From contig JAEXLD010000050.1 in the NCBI GenBank assembly GCA_023445445.1, positions 1 to 64,000 on the forward strand: DNA of 64,000 nt, written 5' to 3'. The stretch is from Bacillota bacterium (lineage in GTDB: Bacteria > Bacillota > Clostridia > Clostridiales > Clostridiaceae). The position numbers and the translations under genes are program-made. Numbering within the stretch: the first letter of the stretch is position 1; each line of letters opens with the position of its first letter. The notes under the pieces were generated by a model. It was not told where the DNA came from and did not search any database. It was given only the letters and a program-made list of their open reading frames with translations. Shown in pieces: positions 15,791 to 25,421 of this stretch.

Positions 15791-16423
15791 TCCATTTTTA
15801 AATGCAAAAATTGCAATTTGAGTTCTGTCTCTAAGATTAAGCTTTGATAATATATTTGTAATATTATTTTTTATAGTACCTTCAGACAAGTATATTTTAT
15901 CTGAAATTTCTTTATTACTTAATCCCTCTGCAATATATTTAATAATTTGAAGCTCTTTTTCTGAGAAATTATATTTTTCTAAATCCTTAGATTTATGTGC
16001 GGAGTCAGTCTTTGTTAGAATCTTATTAGCAACATCAGGATGAACAACCATATTACCCATATAAGCAGCTTTTATTCCTTCATATATAACTTGATGAGAG
16101 CTATCCTTTAACATATATCCAAAGGCTCCATAAGCTAATGCATCTTCAATATATTCCTTATCGTTAAAAGTAGTTAATATAATAACCTTAATCTTAGTAA
16201 ATTGCTCCTTTATTAATCTTGTTCCCATAACCCCATCACATTCCTTCATTCTTATATCCATAAGAACAATATCAATATCCTTTGATTTACATATTTCCAA
16301 GGCTTTATATCCATTTTCTGCAGTGTCTACTACTTCAATATCACTAAAAGTTGAAAGCATAAGCTTCAATCCTTCACGTATTAATTTTTCATCATCTACA
16401 ATTAATATTTTAATCATTTCCAC
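15779..16423 (-). CDS. Two-component response regulator, NarL/LuxR family
   Basis: The receiver domain has the acidic pocket D10-D11, the phosphorylation site D56 (VLMDIRM) and conserved T/K (ILTTF, MLKDS). The C-terminal LuxR helix-turn-helix reads LSNKEISDKIYLSEGTIKNNITNIL. Length 214 is normal. A GTG start follows GGGAG by six bases and directly abuts the histidine kinase stop (TAAGTG). The kinase at 16424-17575 is its partner, and the ABC operon downstream is the likely target. Confidence 0.92.
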   Translation of the reverse strand: MEMIKILIVDDEKLIREGLKLMLSTFSDIEVVDTAENGYKALEICKSKDIDIVLMDIRMKECDGVMGTRLIKEQFTKIKVIILTTFNDKEYIEDALAYGAFGYMLKDSSHQVIYEGIKAAYMGNMVVHPDVANKILTKTDSAHKSKDLEKYNFSEKELQIIKYIAEGLSNKEISDKIYLSEGTIKNNITNILSKLNLRDRTQIAIFAFKNGIVT

Positions 16424-17575
16424 TTATATCTCCCTTTCTTTAGGAATAACTAACTTAAGAAAAAATCCATTTCCTACTTTTGAACTAATATCTACTATTC
16501 CTCCCATTTCATCGGCTCTTTCTCTTATATTCTTAAGTCCAAATCCACTTTCTTTTATATCATTGCTACCAATTCCGTTATCTTTAAAAGAAATAACAAA
16601 ATCATTATCCGTAAAGTTCATAATTACTTTTATTTTTGTTGCCTTCCCATGCTTTAATGAATTAGACAAAACTTCTTGGCTTATTCTATATAAATGAGCA
16701 CTTTGTTTTGTAGATAATGTCCAATTACCCTTACATACAACAGTGCTTACTTCAATTCCAGACATTTTCTCAAAATTTTTGCATAAGTCTTGGATTCTAA
16801 TTATTCCTCTATAATTATCATAATCATCAGATTTAAGTTCTTTAACAGCTAGCTTTACATCTTGAAAACTCTCATTTATAAAACTTCTTAATGAACTAAT
16901 CATATCTCTTAAATTGCTATCCTCCTTATCTGCTAATACTTCCATAGCAGATAACTGAATCATGGCTGTTGACAATGTATGTCCCACACTATCATGAATT
17001 TCTCGAGATATCCTATTTCTTTCTTTAAGTATTGTTAGTTCTTCTATTGATGATAAAAATTCTTCAAGTTTATTATTAGCTTCCAGTAAGTTTTCTTCAG
17101 ATACTTTTAGCTTATCATAAAGCCTTTGAGCTTCTTTTTTTGTATTATAAAGTTTTGATATGTAATTTAATAAAATAGAAAGAATACCTATAATAACTAA
17201 ATTTATAAAACCTTCTTCTAAACTTTTATTAAATTTTGTATATCCAGTTAAGAGACATATTATAAGTAATAATATATATTTAATACTTTTTCTATTAAGT
17301 GAAATTGTATCTATAGTTACTCCTACTAAATAAAACAATATGTTTCCACCAAAGTACAAAGCTGCTCCTATGGATATTATTAATTCTAAAATTATTGAAA
17401 ATACATTTATAATTTCACTTTTAAAATAAAAAATTCTAAGATTGTTATTTATAATAAGTAACAATATAAAAAGTATACTGCTAATTCCAGTGTTTTTTCC
17501 TTCAATAATAATTTCACCAATTAATATAATAAAAGCTATATATCTTATTAACAGAAGTTCTTTACTTTTTCTCAT
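16424..17575 (-). CDS. Sensor histidine kinase, NarX/DesK type (HisKA_3)
   Basis: The N-terminal 145 residues hold five or six membrane helices with almost no external loops, so the kinase probably senses within the membrane. A coiled-coil region leads to the HisKA_3 box ERNRISREIHDSVGHTLS with the phosphorylated histidine at residue 194, and an ATPase domain with DNGIGS and GFGLKNIRERADEMGG. The ATG at 17575 has GGAGA six bases upstream; an in-frame TTG at 17587 is rejected. It is followed without a gap by its response regulator. Confidence 0.9.
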   Translation of the reverse strand: MRKSKELLLIRYIAFIILIGEIIIEGKNTGISSILFILLLIINNNLRIFYFKSEIINVFSIILELIISIGAALYFGGNILFYLVGVTIDTISLNRKSIKYILLLIICLLTGYTKFNKSLEEGFINLVIIGILSILLNYISKLYNTKKEAQRLYDKLKVSEENLLEANNKLEEFLSSIEELTILKERNRISREIHDSVGHTLSTAMIQLSAMEVLADKEDSNLRDMISSLRSFINESFQDVKLAVKELKSDDYDNYRGIIRIQDLCKNFEKMSGIEVSTVVCKGNWTLSTKQSAHLYRISQEVLSNSLKHGKATKIKVIMNFTDNDFVISFKDNGIGSNDIKESGFGLKNIRERADEMGGIVDISSKVGNGFFLKLVIPKEREI

Positions 17576-17654
17576 ATTTATCTCCAATTCTTATAGTATA
17601 AAATAATAATACACCATTTTTCCCATTTATTGTATTATTATTTTTCTAAAAAGA

Positions 17655-17685
17655 AAAGTACTCCAATGTTAATTTGAAGTACTTT
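17655..17685 (-). terminator. Terminator after the EamA transporter gene
   Basis: AAAGTACT (17655-17662) pairs with AGTACTTT (17678-17685), and on the minus strand TTTTCTTTTT follows. It separates the transporter from the two-component genes. Confidence 0.7.
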
Positions 17686-17702
17686 AAATAAATATAATTC
17701 AA

Positions 17703-18638
17703 TTATTCTTTAATATCTTTTCTTTTATATACTAAATAAATTCCTGTACACACTAATAATAAGGCTATTAATATTTTTATATCAAAGATATCTTCCTTAA
17801 GTATTATTGCTGATAATATTGTTCCAAAGACAGGTATTAGGAAATTAAAAACAGATATTACACCAACTTTATTATATTTTAAAAGCTGTGACCATAATGC
17901 AAAAGCTATAGCAGATAATAAAGCCATATATAGTAGTAATGTAACTGATTTTATTGTAAAGTTTGTAAGACTTCCACCTAAAATATATCCTATTATAGTT
18001 AAAATGAAACCACCTATAGCTAGTTGATAACCTGTTACGGTATAAGCATCTTTATTTTGACTTATTTTCTTGCTATATAATGATGAAACTGAAAGCATAA
18101 AGGCTGCCATCATTATAAAGCCTTCTCCTCTAAAGGAAAATCCGCCTTGCAAAACTGAAGTTCCTCCTCCAAGATTTACAAGTACAACTCCTAAAAATCC
18201 AACTATACAGCCTAAAACTTTATTAAAATTTAACTTATCGTTTTTATATACAACATGAGCTAGTATAATACTAAAAAATGTTCCAGTTCCATTTACAATA
18301 GATCCTCTTACACCTGTTGTATATGTAAGACCTAAATAAAAAAATATATATTGAATGGTAGTTTGTCCAATTCCTAATATTGTTATTTCTTTTAAGTCTT
18401 TAGTAGTTAACTTAAATATGTTTTGCTTCATTATTATTTGTAATATAAGCACACAAATTCCTGCTAAGAAAAATCTATATCCAGCAAATATAAGCTTTCC
18501 TCCAACATCACTACTTGTAATATTAAAAAGTTCATATCCAACCTTAACAGCTGGAAAAGCACTTCCCCATAAAAATGTACAAATTATTGCTATAAAAATT
18601 ATATTTATCTTATTAGTATAAAACTTTTCTTTGTTCAA
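17703..18638 (-). CDS. DMT superfamily (EamA) transporter
   Basis: The 311-residue protein has ten hydrophobic helices in two EamA repeats, with the typical start IIFIAIICTFLWGSAFPAVK and a second repeat around FIMMAAFMLSVSSLYSKK. Such proteins move amino acids or metabolites across the membrane, mostly outward; the substrate cannot be read from sequence. Translation begins at a TTG with AGAGGAG five bases before it. The gene stands alone, with a terminator behind it. Confidence 0.88.
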   Translation of the reverse strand: MNKEKFYTNKINIIFIAIICTFLWGSAFPAVKVGYELFNITSSDVGGKLIFAGYRFFLAGICVLILQIIMKQNIFKLTTKDLKEITILGIGQTTIQYIFFYLGLTYTTGVRGSIVNGTGTFFSIILAHVVYKNDKLNFNKVLGCIVGFLGVVLVNLGGGTSVLQGGFSFRGEGFIMMAAFMLSVSSLYSKKISQNKDAYTVTGYQLAIGGFILTIIGYILGGSLTNFTIKSVTLLLYMALLSAIAFALWSQLLKYNKVGVISVFNFLIPVFGTILSAIILKEDIFDIKILIALLLVCTGIYLVYKRKDIKE

Positions 18639-18741
18639 AAATACTCCTCTTTTCTATTTATCTTTAAAGTATTGCACATAAAGATAATTATACTATTAAA
18701 ATTTATAATGAGGTAATATTTTTATGGATTTTCTTTAGTGA

Positions 18742-19989
18742 TTATAAAATACTTCCCATCATTGGGTAATCTTCTTCTCCATTTCCTCCATTTATAGCTT
18801 TTATTCCAGAATGAAGGAATGTTGATCTTATTACTGAATTATTTCCATATCTATTTCTTATAGAATCAATGGTCTTATCTAAAGCACGTTGCTTTTCTAT
18901 TGTCTTATTATCAAATAAGGAACTTTGGAAAAATTCATTACTACATAGATTTGTTACTCTAACTCCAATTTGCCTTATAGCTTCTCCTCTCCAACATTCT
19001 TCAAAGGCTTTAGCTAATTCTGCAAATATTTCTTCTGTTGAGTCTGTATAATTTTCTAGTGTCTTTTGATGAATATATTTTTCGAAATTGAATCCTTTTA
19101 TTGATATGGATACTACCTTACATAAACTTTCATTACTTCTTAATCTGCTAGAAACAGATTCAGTTAAAGACAAAATCACCTTTAATGCTTCTTCTTTAGT
19201 AGTAACATCCCAAGCTATAGTAGTTGAATTTCCAATACCTTTAACATCTATATAATTATATTTTCTAACTAGAGATTCATCTATTCCATTTGCATAATTA
19301 TATATTACTTTACCGTGGCTTTTAAAAACACTTTGAAGTAGTGTTAAATCAAAATTAGCTAAATCTCCAATAGTACATATATTTAATTTATCTAAGTTTC
19401 TTTTAGTTGCTCTTCCTACCATAAATAAATCTTCTACAGGAAGTGGCCACATTTTATCTTTTATATCTTCTTTAAATAAAGTGTGTATTGAATCCTTAGG
19501 GTTAAAATCACTAGCCATTTTGGCTAATAACTTATTAGTACTTATTCCTATATTAACAGTAAATCCAAGCTCCTCTTTTATTCTATTTTTTATTTCTAAT
19601 GCTTTCTCCATATAAATTTCTTTATAATGACTCATATCCATAAAAACTTCATCAACTGAATATCTTTGTATTATAGGTGAATATTCATAAAGAAGGTTAT
19701 ACATAGCATTACTACATTTTATATATAACTTATAATTAGGCCTGAATATTTTTAAATTTGGACACTTCTTTAATGCTTCTACAATAGTTTCTCCTGTTTT
19801 TATTCCGTACTTTTTTGCAGGTATTGACTTAGCTAAAACTATCCCATGTCTTTCATCTCTATTTCCACCAACTATAGATGGAATTGTTCGAATATCTTCT
19901 GTAATTTCACCTAATTGTAGCATCCTAATAGCTGTCCATGAAAGGTAAGCTGAATTAACATCAATATGAAATACTATTCTTTCGTCCAA
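18742..19989 (-). CDS. Y-family DNA polymerase (DinB/UmuC type)
   Basis: This translesion polymerase copies past damaged bases. The palm motifs are FHIDVNSAYLSW near the start and YSVDEVFMD, which holds the catalytic S-x-D-E. A beta-clamp binding motif, QSSLF, lies in the C-terminal region. A TTG start at 19989 follows GGGAA and gives 415 residues, the family size; earlier in-frame starts would overlap the upstream gene. A small protein is coded 16 bases upstream. No LexA box is obvious, so its control is open. The sequence seems closer to UvrX/ImuB-like clostridial forms than to E. coli DinB, which is only an impression. Confidence 0.88.
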   Translation of the reverse strand: MDERIVFHIDVNSAYLSWTAIRMLQLGEITEDIRTIPSIVGGNRDERHGIVLAKSIPAKKYGIKTGETIVEALKKCPNLKIFRPNYKLYIKCSNAMYNLLYEYSPIIQRYSVDEVFMDMSHYKEIYMEKALEIKNRIKEELGFTVNIGISTNKLLAKMASDFNPKDSIHTLFKEDIKDKMWPLPVEDLFMVGRATKRNLDKLNICTIGDLANFDLTLLQSVFKSHGKVIYNYANGIDESLVRKYNYIDVKGIGNSTTIAWDVTTKEEALKVILSLTESVSSRLRSNESLCKVVSISIKGFNFEKYIHQKTLENYTDSTEEIFAELAKAFEECWRGEAIRQIGVRVTNLCSNEFFQSSLFDNKTIEKQRALDKTIDSIRNRYGNNSVIRSTFLHSGIKAINGGNGEEDYPMMGSIL

Positions 19990-20005
19990 GATATTCCCTT
20001 CCCTT

Positions 20006-20263
20006 CTAATACTTAAAAAGTATCCATTTATAGCTACTTGAATCATATTTTATTTCGTACAATTTCTCTTCTCCATTTATACAGCTGCTACATAGGAATT
20101 TTTCCATTATACTACCTGCCAATCTTTCCTTTTCTCTTTTTAATATTTTTTCTATTTTTATTACTTTAACTTCATCTTCATCTAACTTAAACTTAAGAGG
20201 ACTAATAGAACCATCCTTATTAAACCATGCTATCATTTGTATTGGTTTAGCAACAACCTTCAA
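20006..20263 (-). CDS. Small protein upstream of the Y-family polymerase
   Basis: A TTG start at 20263 has AGGGAGG seven bases upstream and gives an 85-residue protein (MKVVAKPIQMIAWFNKDGSI and onward). It has a pair of cysteines in CSSC and a basic middle region (KILKREKERLAG). The gene ends 16 bases before the polymerase start, so the pair should be co-transcribed. I do not know its function; the placement recalls the small YolD-like partners of Y-family polymerases in Firmicutes, though the sequence is not clearly related. Confidence 0.7.
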   Translation of the reverse strand: MKVVAKPIQMIAWFNKDGSISPLKFKLDEDEVKVIKIEKILKREKERLAGSIMEKFLCSSCINGEEKLYEIKYDSSSYKWILFKY

Positions 20264-20448
20264 AGATATCCCTCCCTTGGAAATTTCTAAATTAATTATA
20301 CCGAACACACGTTCTTTTGTAAAGATAATTATATTATTCCTTATTATTAAAGCAATTAATCAAAAACTATTTATTTTTATTTACATATTATTTATATTAC
20401 TTAGTATATATATAATATGATTAATTTATTATTTCCTTAAATAATAAA

Positions 20449-20480
20449 AATCCAACAAGATTTTTATATCTTACTGGATT
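20449..20480. terminator. Terminator behind the chemoreceptor gene
   Basis: Arms of 13 bases (20449-20461 and 20468-20480) pair with two mismatches, and TTTTTATTATTT follows on the minus strand. It lies 14 bases after the stop at 20494. Confidence 0.75.
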
Positions 20481-20493
20481 CTATTATTTTAAT

Positions 20494-22278
20494 TTATATA
20501 TTAAACTTTTGTACCATCTCATTAAGCTTTTGAGCTAGTTCAGCTTGCCCTTGAGCTGATTGTGCAACTTGCTCTATTGCTTTAGTTGCTTCCTTCATAC
20601 TTTCTTTAATATCTTCCGCTTTTTCACTTGATTCTTGTGATGCCTCAGCCATACTTTGAACTGCTTCACTAACTTGTCCAACAGTTGCTGTTATTTCTTC
20701 AGACATAGCTGCAATTTCATCAGACATTTGACTTACAAATTCTGAATCATCGTAATACTTGTTACCTGTTTCTCCATAAGAATCTAACTGTGAGTTAACT
20801 TTAGTATTAACGAACTCTAATATATCTGTACCTGCCTCAATACTAGCTTTAAATGCATTTTGTACTTTTAAAATAGTTTCTTGAATGCTCTTTACTGCAT
20901 CTGCTGATTGTTCTGCTAGCTTTCTTACTTCTTCAGCAACAACAGCAAATCCTTTTCCTTGTTCTCCTGCTCTTGCTGCTTCAATAGCTGCATTTAAAGC
21001 AAGTAGATTAGTTTGTTCAGATATATTTCCAATAGTATCTGCCATAACTTTTATACTTTCAACAACTTTAGCATCTTCAATGGCTTTTTGCATTTTTGCT
21101 TTCTTTTCATTATAAACTTCTCTAGTTTCTTTTATTGCAACTTCACTACTAGTTTTAACATCATTAGCTCTCTTTTTAGCATCATTAGATACATTACTTC
21201 CATCCATGGATTTTGAAGATAAAATATTTATACTTGAATCTACCTCCTCCATTGATGCACTTATTTCTTCTGTTACAGCTCCATTTTCTTGTATTGTAGT
21301 AGAAATAGCATCTATAGATTCCTCTATAATTACTGCCTTAGAGAAAAGCTCCTCTACTGTTGCTGATAATTCTTCAGATGTAGCTCCTATATTTTCTGAA
21401 TCCTCAACAATTAATTTAACTAAGCTCTTTATATTTTCTTGAGCTTTATTTAAAGCATAAGCAGTTTCACCAAACTCATCCTTACTATTAAATTTAACTG
21501 GCTGACTAAAATCATAAGAAGATAATCTTAAAGCAAAATCCTTTATTCTTATAAGTGGATTAACCATTTGTTTGCTTACAATAGAAGCAAAGATTATTGC
21601 TATAAATAATGATGCTATAAGTAAAATTATGTTTATTGTTATTCCATTTCTTAAATCTTCCATAAGTACTTCTGATCTTGACTTTGCTATTTCATCAATA
21701 TCATCTATGTAATTTCCTGTTCCTATTACCCAATTATATGGCTTATAAAGTTTACTATATCCTCTTTTCAACGAAGCTTCAGTTTCCCCGCTTTTAGGAA
21801 ACCAATAATCAGTATATCCACCCCCTTCTTTTTTACCATTTTCAATTATATTCTTTATCAATTCATTGCCTTTAACATCTTTATCATTAATTCTACTTTT
21901 TCCTTCAACATCTTGACCTAATAATACTACATTTATTCCTTCAATAGTATCAGCCCAAAAATATCCTTCTTCACCAAATCTTAAACTTCTTAATAAATCA
22001 GCACTTTGTTTTTTTGCTTCATCAACTGTAAGCTCTCCTGTTTTAGTTTTTTCGTTAATTGCATCTATCATAGAAATGGCAATTTCTACTTCTCCTTTTA
22101 TTCTTGAATCATAATCTTCAATTAAACGCTCCTTTTGAATGGATAGTAATTTATTATTAGTCTCAATGCTTCTAAAAATAGTTGTTGTGGTTATAACTAA
22201 AGCTGTAACTAATGAAATTAGCATTGTCATAATAATTAATCTGGATCTAACCTTCAATTCTAATTTAACTTTTCTCAT
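20494..22278 (-). CDS. Methyl-accepting chemotaxis protein with a single Cache sensor
   Basis: The 594-residue receptor has a first membrane helix (about residues 14-34) and an extracytoplasmic sCache_2 domain with the family sequence GYFWADTIEGINVVLLGQDVEG. A second helix (about 213-233), a HAMP region and a long signalling coiled coil follow. The hairpin tip reads EQTNLLALNAAIEAARAGEQ, which binds CheA and CheW. Cache domains of this type sense small organic acids or similar ligands. It is a single gene with its own terminator; no other chemotaxis genes are near. Confidence 0.92.
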   Translation of the reverse strand: MRKVKLELKVRSRLIIMTMLISLVTALVITTTTIFRSIETNNKLLSIQKERLIEDYDSRIKGEVEIAISMIDAINEKTKTGELTVDEAKKQSADLLRSLRFGEEGYFWADTIEGINVVLLGQDVEGKSRINDKDVKGNELIKNIIENGKKEGGGYTDYWFPKSGETEASLKRGYSKLYKPYNWVIGTGNYIDDIDEIAKSRSEVLMEDLRNGITINIILLIASLFIAIIFASIVSKQMVNPLIRIKDFALRLSSYDFSQPVKFNSKDEFGETAYALNKAQENIKSLVKLIVEDSENIGATSEELSATVEELFSKAVIIEESIDAISTTIQENGAVTEEISASMEEVDSSINILSSKSMDGSNVSNDAKKRANDVKTSSEVAIKETREVYNEKKAKMQKAIEDAKVVESIKVMADTIGNISEQTNLLALNAAIEAARAGEQGKGFAVVAEEVRKLAEQSADAVKSIQETILKVQNAFKASIEAGTDILEFVNTKVNSQLDSYGETGNKYYDDSEFVSQMSDEIAAMSEEITATVGQVSEAVQSMAEASQESSEKAEDIKESMKEATKAIEQVAQSAQGQAELAQKLNEMVQKFNI

Positions 22279-22458
22279 AAAATAGTTCTCCTTTTTTAAA
22301 AATCCTTAGTATATATTTTTATAATTATTAATATCAATTATCTACATATAAATATTCGTATAAAAGTATTAAAACTGTACTGCATAATTTATTTTTTAAT
22401 AACTTTTATTATTTAATATTATTCTTTCTACTTAATATATACTTAGGATAAAGTAAGA

Positions 22459-23433
22459 CTATATGTTTAAAGTTGTTTTATCAACCCACTTATATTCTGG
22501 TTTTATTTCTATTATATCTTTAATCAATTTAAATAAAGCTACATCCTTTTCTTTGCATTCTAGCATTATATCTATATCTCTATTAAATGATTTTAATATT
22601 TCAATAAAGCTTATAAAATCTATTGCATCTATAAAATCAGAATGCTTCTTATCAACCCTATTCATTAGAGTCTTATCTTTAGGAGAAGAAAAATGCATTT
22701 TAGCAGGTAATTTTTCATTTTTCCATGTATTTAAAATAGACTCCAATAAATCTTTGATGTCTTCTCCATCATTATTACAGTTATGATGATGTATATCTAA
22801 AACCATTGGAGTATTTAACTCTTGGCATAATCTTAAAGTTTCTTTAACTGTATAGGTTTTATCATCATTTTCAATTATAATTTTTCCCCTTATATCCTTA
22901 GGGAAAGTATTAAAATTTTCTATAAATCTTTTTAAGGCAGCTTCTTTTCCGCCAGTAGCTCCACCTACATGAATCACCATTTTTCCTTCTTTATAATCCA
23001 TATCTTCAAACCATTCCACTTGCCTTCGTAAATTTATAAGGGTATTTTCTACAACCTTAGAATTTGTGCTATTTATTACATTAAATTCATCAGGATGAGT
23101 GTCAACTCTCATATTAGATTCTTTAATAAGCTTTCCTATGTACTGAAAATCTTTTTTAAATATTTCTCTATGTCCCCAATAGCCAACCTCTGGATGAGTT
23201 ACTAATGGAATTAAGGCAGATGTTATTCTATAAAAATGTATTTCCTTTTCTATATTATATTTTAATATTTCTTGAAGAGCTGCTAAATTTGATAATGTTA
23301 CTGTTTTTAGCTTTTCTAACCTTTTTTCTTCAGAAAAAATTTTATTATAATTAGCAAAGGTAACAGTACTAGAGCTAGTTACTTTATTACCTAACACCTT
23401 TGAAATTGCTACATAACCAATTCTTATTCTCAT
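22459..23433 (-). CDS. uvsE: UV damage endonuclease UvsE
   Basis: UvsE (UVDE) cuts DNA 5' of pyrimidine dimers and other lesions in an alternative excision pathway. The protein starts MRIRIGYVAISKVLG and has the TIM-barrel metal site residues expected for the family, in RVDTHPDEF, VIHVGGATGGKEAAL, IIIENDDKTYT and MVLDIHHHNCN. Length 324 is close to other bacterial members (about 300-320). AAAGGAG precedes the ATG. It lies close to the Y-family polymerase and chemoreceptor genes but appears to be transcribed alone. Confidence 0.93.
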   Translation of the reverse strand: MRIRIGYVAISKVLGNKVTSSSTVTFANYNKIFSEEKRLEKLKTVTLSNLAALQEILKYNIEKEIHFYRITSALIPLVTHPEVGYWGHREIFKKDFQYIGKLIKESNMRVDTHPDEFNVINSTNSKVVENTLINLRRQVEWFEDMDYKEGKMVIHVGGATGGKEAALKRFIENFNTFPKDIRGKIIIENDDKTYTVKETLRLCQELNTPMVLDIHHHNCNNDGEDIKDLLESILNTWKNEKLPAKMHFSSPKDKTLMNRVDKKHSDFIDAIDFISFIEILKSFNRDIDIMLECKEKDVALFKLIKDIIEIKPEYKWVDKTTLNI

Positions 23434-23485
23434 ACTTACTCTCCTTTGTTTGAAATAATTTTTAAATATATATAAATATTAAAAA

Positions 23486-23501
23486 GACCTCAATTGAGGC
23501 C
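23486..23501 (-). terminator. Terminator after the DUF6512-like gene
   Basis: On the minus strand GGCCTC-AATT-GAGGTC forms a six-pair stem with one G-U pair and is followed by TTTTT. It lies about 50 bases past the stop at 23550. Confidence 0.65.
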
Positions 23502-23549
23502 CTAAAAATTTGGAAGTCATATTTTATGTTATTTTATAGTTTTATTAAT

Positions 23550-24107
23550 TTAATCCTTCATTTTATAAATACCATATTCTCCTGTTTTTTCATCTTTAAA
23601 ATATTCTTGCATAGGAGGTTTAAAGGTGAAAATTGTAAATACTATAATATGAAGTAATATACCAACTACCCCAATATATTTTAACTTTTTATTAGGTAAC
23701 GTTATACAAGCTATTATATAAGATACTGTTTGCCCTATTAGTATCCCTAATAAATAAGCTACTATATCCACTATCATTTCAGTGGTTGCTCCAAGATCTT
23801 TGAAGAAAATACTCCATAATCCAGTTATTGAAAAACAAACAATTTCAAATACTACAATACAAATAAATTTACTAAATATAAAGTTATTTGCTTCTTTTTT
23901 TACAAAAGCATATTCTACAGCTGAATAAATTAAAATTGGATATAATCCAAGCTTCCAATGTTCCCACATACTTTCGTTTATTGGTGCTATAAGTCCTACA
24001 ATGATATTTTCATTTGATAGGTTATATAGGGAATGCCATAATGAACCTATAGCAAAAATTATAAAGACACCTATTATTTCAAAATTAAATAACCTTTTGC
24101 ACTTCAT
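23550..24107 (-). CDS. DUF6512-like membrane protein
   Basis: The 185-residue protein has five probable membrane helices and a conserved-looking segment SLWHSLYNLSNENIIVGLIAPINESMWEHWKLGLYP, broken here only for reading: the key residues are W, H, N, E and WEHWK. I recall this pattern as DUF6512, a clostridial membrane family with no known function. GGAG precedes the ATG. It stands between adenosine deaminase and uvsE on the same strand, with its own terminator. Confidence 0.7.
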   Translation of the reverse strand: MKCKRLFNFEIIGVFIIFAIGSLWHSLYNLSNENIIVGLIAPINESMWEHWKLGLYPILIYSAVEYAFVKKEANNFIFSKFICIVVFEIVCFSITGLWSIFFKDLGATTEMIVDIVAYLLGILIGQTVSYIIACITLPNKKLKYIGVVGILLHIIVFTIFTFKPPMQEYFKDEKTGEYGIYKMKD

Positions 24108-24174
24108 TTTTTTTCTCCTTAAAACACTTCTATATTATTTTATGGAGAAATTTTAAAATAATACGTAAATAGAA

Positions 24175-25173
24175 TTAGTAATTAATAAATTTAATTAAAT
24201 TTTCCTTTGTTTTATCATCACAAAAGGAGGCTTGTACACTATTTATATATATTTCTTTATATTCATCTAAAGTTATATTAAAGGTATTTATTACATTATT
24301 AGTTTCTTCATTTAATGTTATATTAGAAACTGTTCTATTATCAGTGCTTATATTTACCTTTATACCATCCTTGTAATAGTTATATATAGGGTGATCAGAA
24401 TATAGATTTACAGCTTTTGTATCAATATTACTCTTTGGACACATTTCCAAAGTAACTCCTAGATTTTTTACTAAATCATAGGACTCTTTATCATTGTAAA
24501 TAAAGACACCATGTCCTATTCTTTCAGCACCTAAAAGCTTTATTGAATCTCCAACATTTTTTCCAAAGCCTGTTTCTCCAGCATGAATGGTAATTCTAAA
24601 GCCTTTTTCTTTTGCCAATTTCATTGCATCTACATATTCATAGGCAAAATCTTCTTTTTCTGTAGCAGCTAAATCTATTGCAACAACACCTTTACCTAAG
24701 AATTTTGAGGCAGCTTCTATAGTTTCATATAAATGTTTTAAGTTTAATCCTCTTATACAAGAGACTATTACATTACCTTTTATATCATAAAGCTCTTCTG
24801 CATCCCTAATTCCTTCGATAACACTCTCAATTATTTCTTCTAATTTAAGCCCTTTTTTAATATGAAAAATTGGAGCAAATCTTATTTCTATATACTTAAT
24901 ATTTTCCTTTGAGGCATCTTCTAACAATTCAAAGGCTGATCTTCTTAAATTTTCTTTAGTTTGCAATACTTTATTAGGAAGATGAAACTTTTCTAAATAT
25001 TCATCTAAAGAACTACAATTATCTCCAACTGTCAATAAATTTTTAACATAATCATATTCATAACTATCTAAAGCTATTCCTTCTTTTTTTGCAAATTCTA
25101 TTACAGTTTCAACTCTTAAACTTCCGTCCAAATGGCAATGTAATTCTATTTTGGGTAACTTATTAATATCCAT
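24175..25173 (-). CDS. add: Adenosine deaminase
   Basis: The enzyme converts adenosine (and deoxyadenosine) to inosine. Zinc ligands H12 and H14 are in KIELHCHLDGSLR, H197 and the catalytic E200 in HAGE, and the final aspartate motif is ISTDNRTVS, a form common in bacterial adenosine deaminases. Length 332 is typical. GAGGAG precedes the ATG. The upstream region holds a complete adenine-type purine riboswitch (25416-25482) with a terminator, so expression should rise when adenine is present. An additional hairpin element lies between the riboswitch terminator and the gene. Confidence 0.95.
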   Translation of the reverse strand: MDINKLPKIELHCHLDGSLRVETVIEFAKKEGIALDSYEYDYVKNLLTVGDNCSSLDEYLEKFHLPNKVLQTKENLRRSAFELLEDASKENIKYIEIRFAPIFHIKKGLKLEEIIESVIEGIRDAEELYDIKGNVIVSCIRGLNLKHLYETIEAASKFLGKGVVAIDLAATEKEDFAYEYVDAMKLAKEKGFRITIHAGETGFGKNVGDSIKLLGAERIGHGVFIYNDKESYDLVKNLGVTLEMCPKSNIDTKAVNLYSDHPIYNYYKDGIKVNISTDNRTVSNITLNEETNNVINTFNITLDEYKEIYINSVQASFCDDKTKENLIKFINY

Positions 25174-25236
25174 ACAATCACTCCTCTATTTAATACAATT
25201 TAAAGTAAAGATAATATATACAAATGTATAAAAAGT

Positions 25237-25299
25237 ATATAGATATTATATTCTTTGCTCCGTCGCAAGCTCCAAGTCGCCAGAATATAATATCTATAT
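25237..25299. repeat. Hairpin element, copy 2, in the add leader
   Basis: Perfect 18-base arms (ATATAGATATTATATTCT at 25237-25254 and its complement at 25282-25299) hold a 27-base loop of higher GC content. On the minus strand a run of five T residues follows within a few bases, so it may work as a second terminator or attenuator about 65 bases before add. The stem is shared with 10766-10828. Confidence 0.65.
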
Positions 25300-25363
25300 C
25301 CTCTAATACTGAAGGAAAGGAATTTATAAAAAATTATTAAAATGGTAATATTTTTATTAATTC

Positions 25364-25421
25364 CTAAAAAATAAAAAAAATTCCTGATCACGAAGAAATC
25401 ACAAGTAAGTGATTTCTTCGT
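25364..25421 (-). terminator. Expression platform terminator of the adenine riboswitch
   Basis: On the minus strand ACGAAGAAATCAC pairs with GTGATTTCTTCGT (25409-25421 and 25390-25402) around a six-base loop, followed by eight T residues. The 5' arm starts with ACGAAG, which is also the 3' strand of riboswitch stem P1. Ligand binding should hold this strand in P1 and prevent termination, so the switch is predicted to be ON with adenine. Confidence 0.85.
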
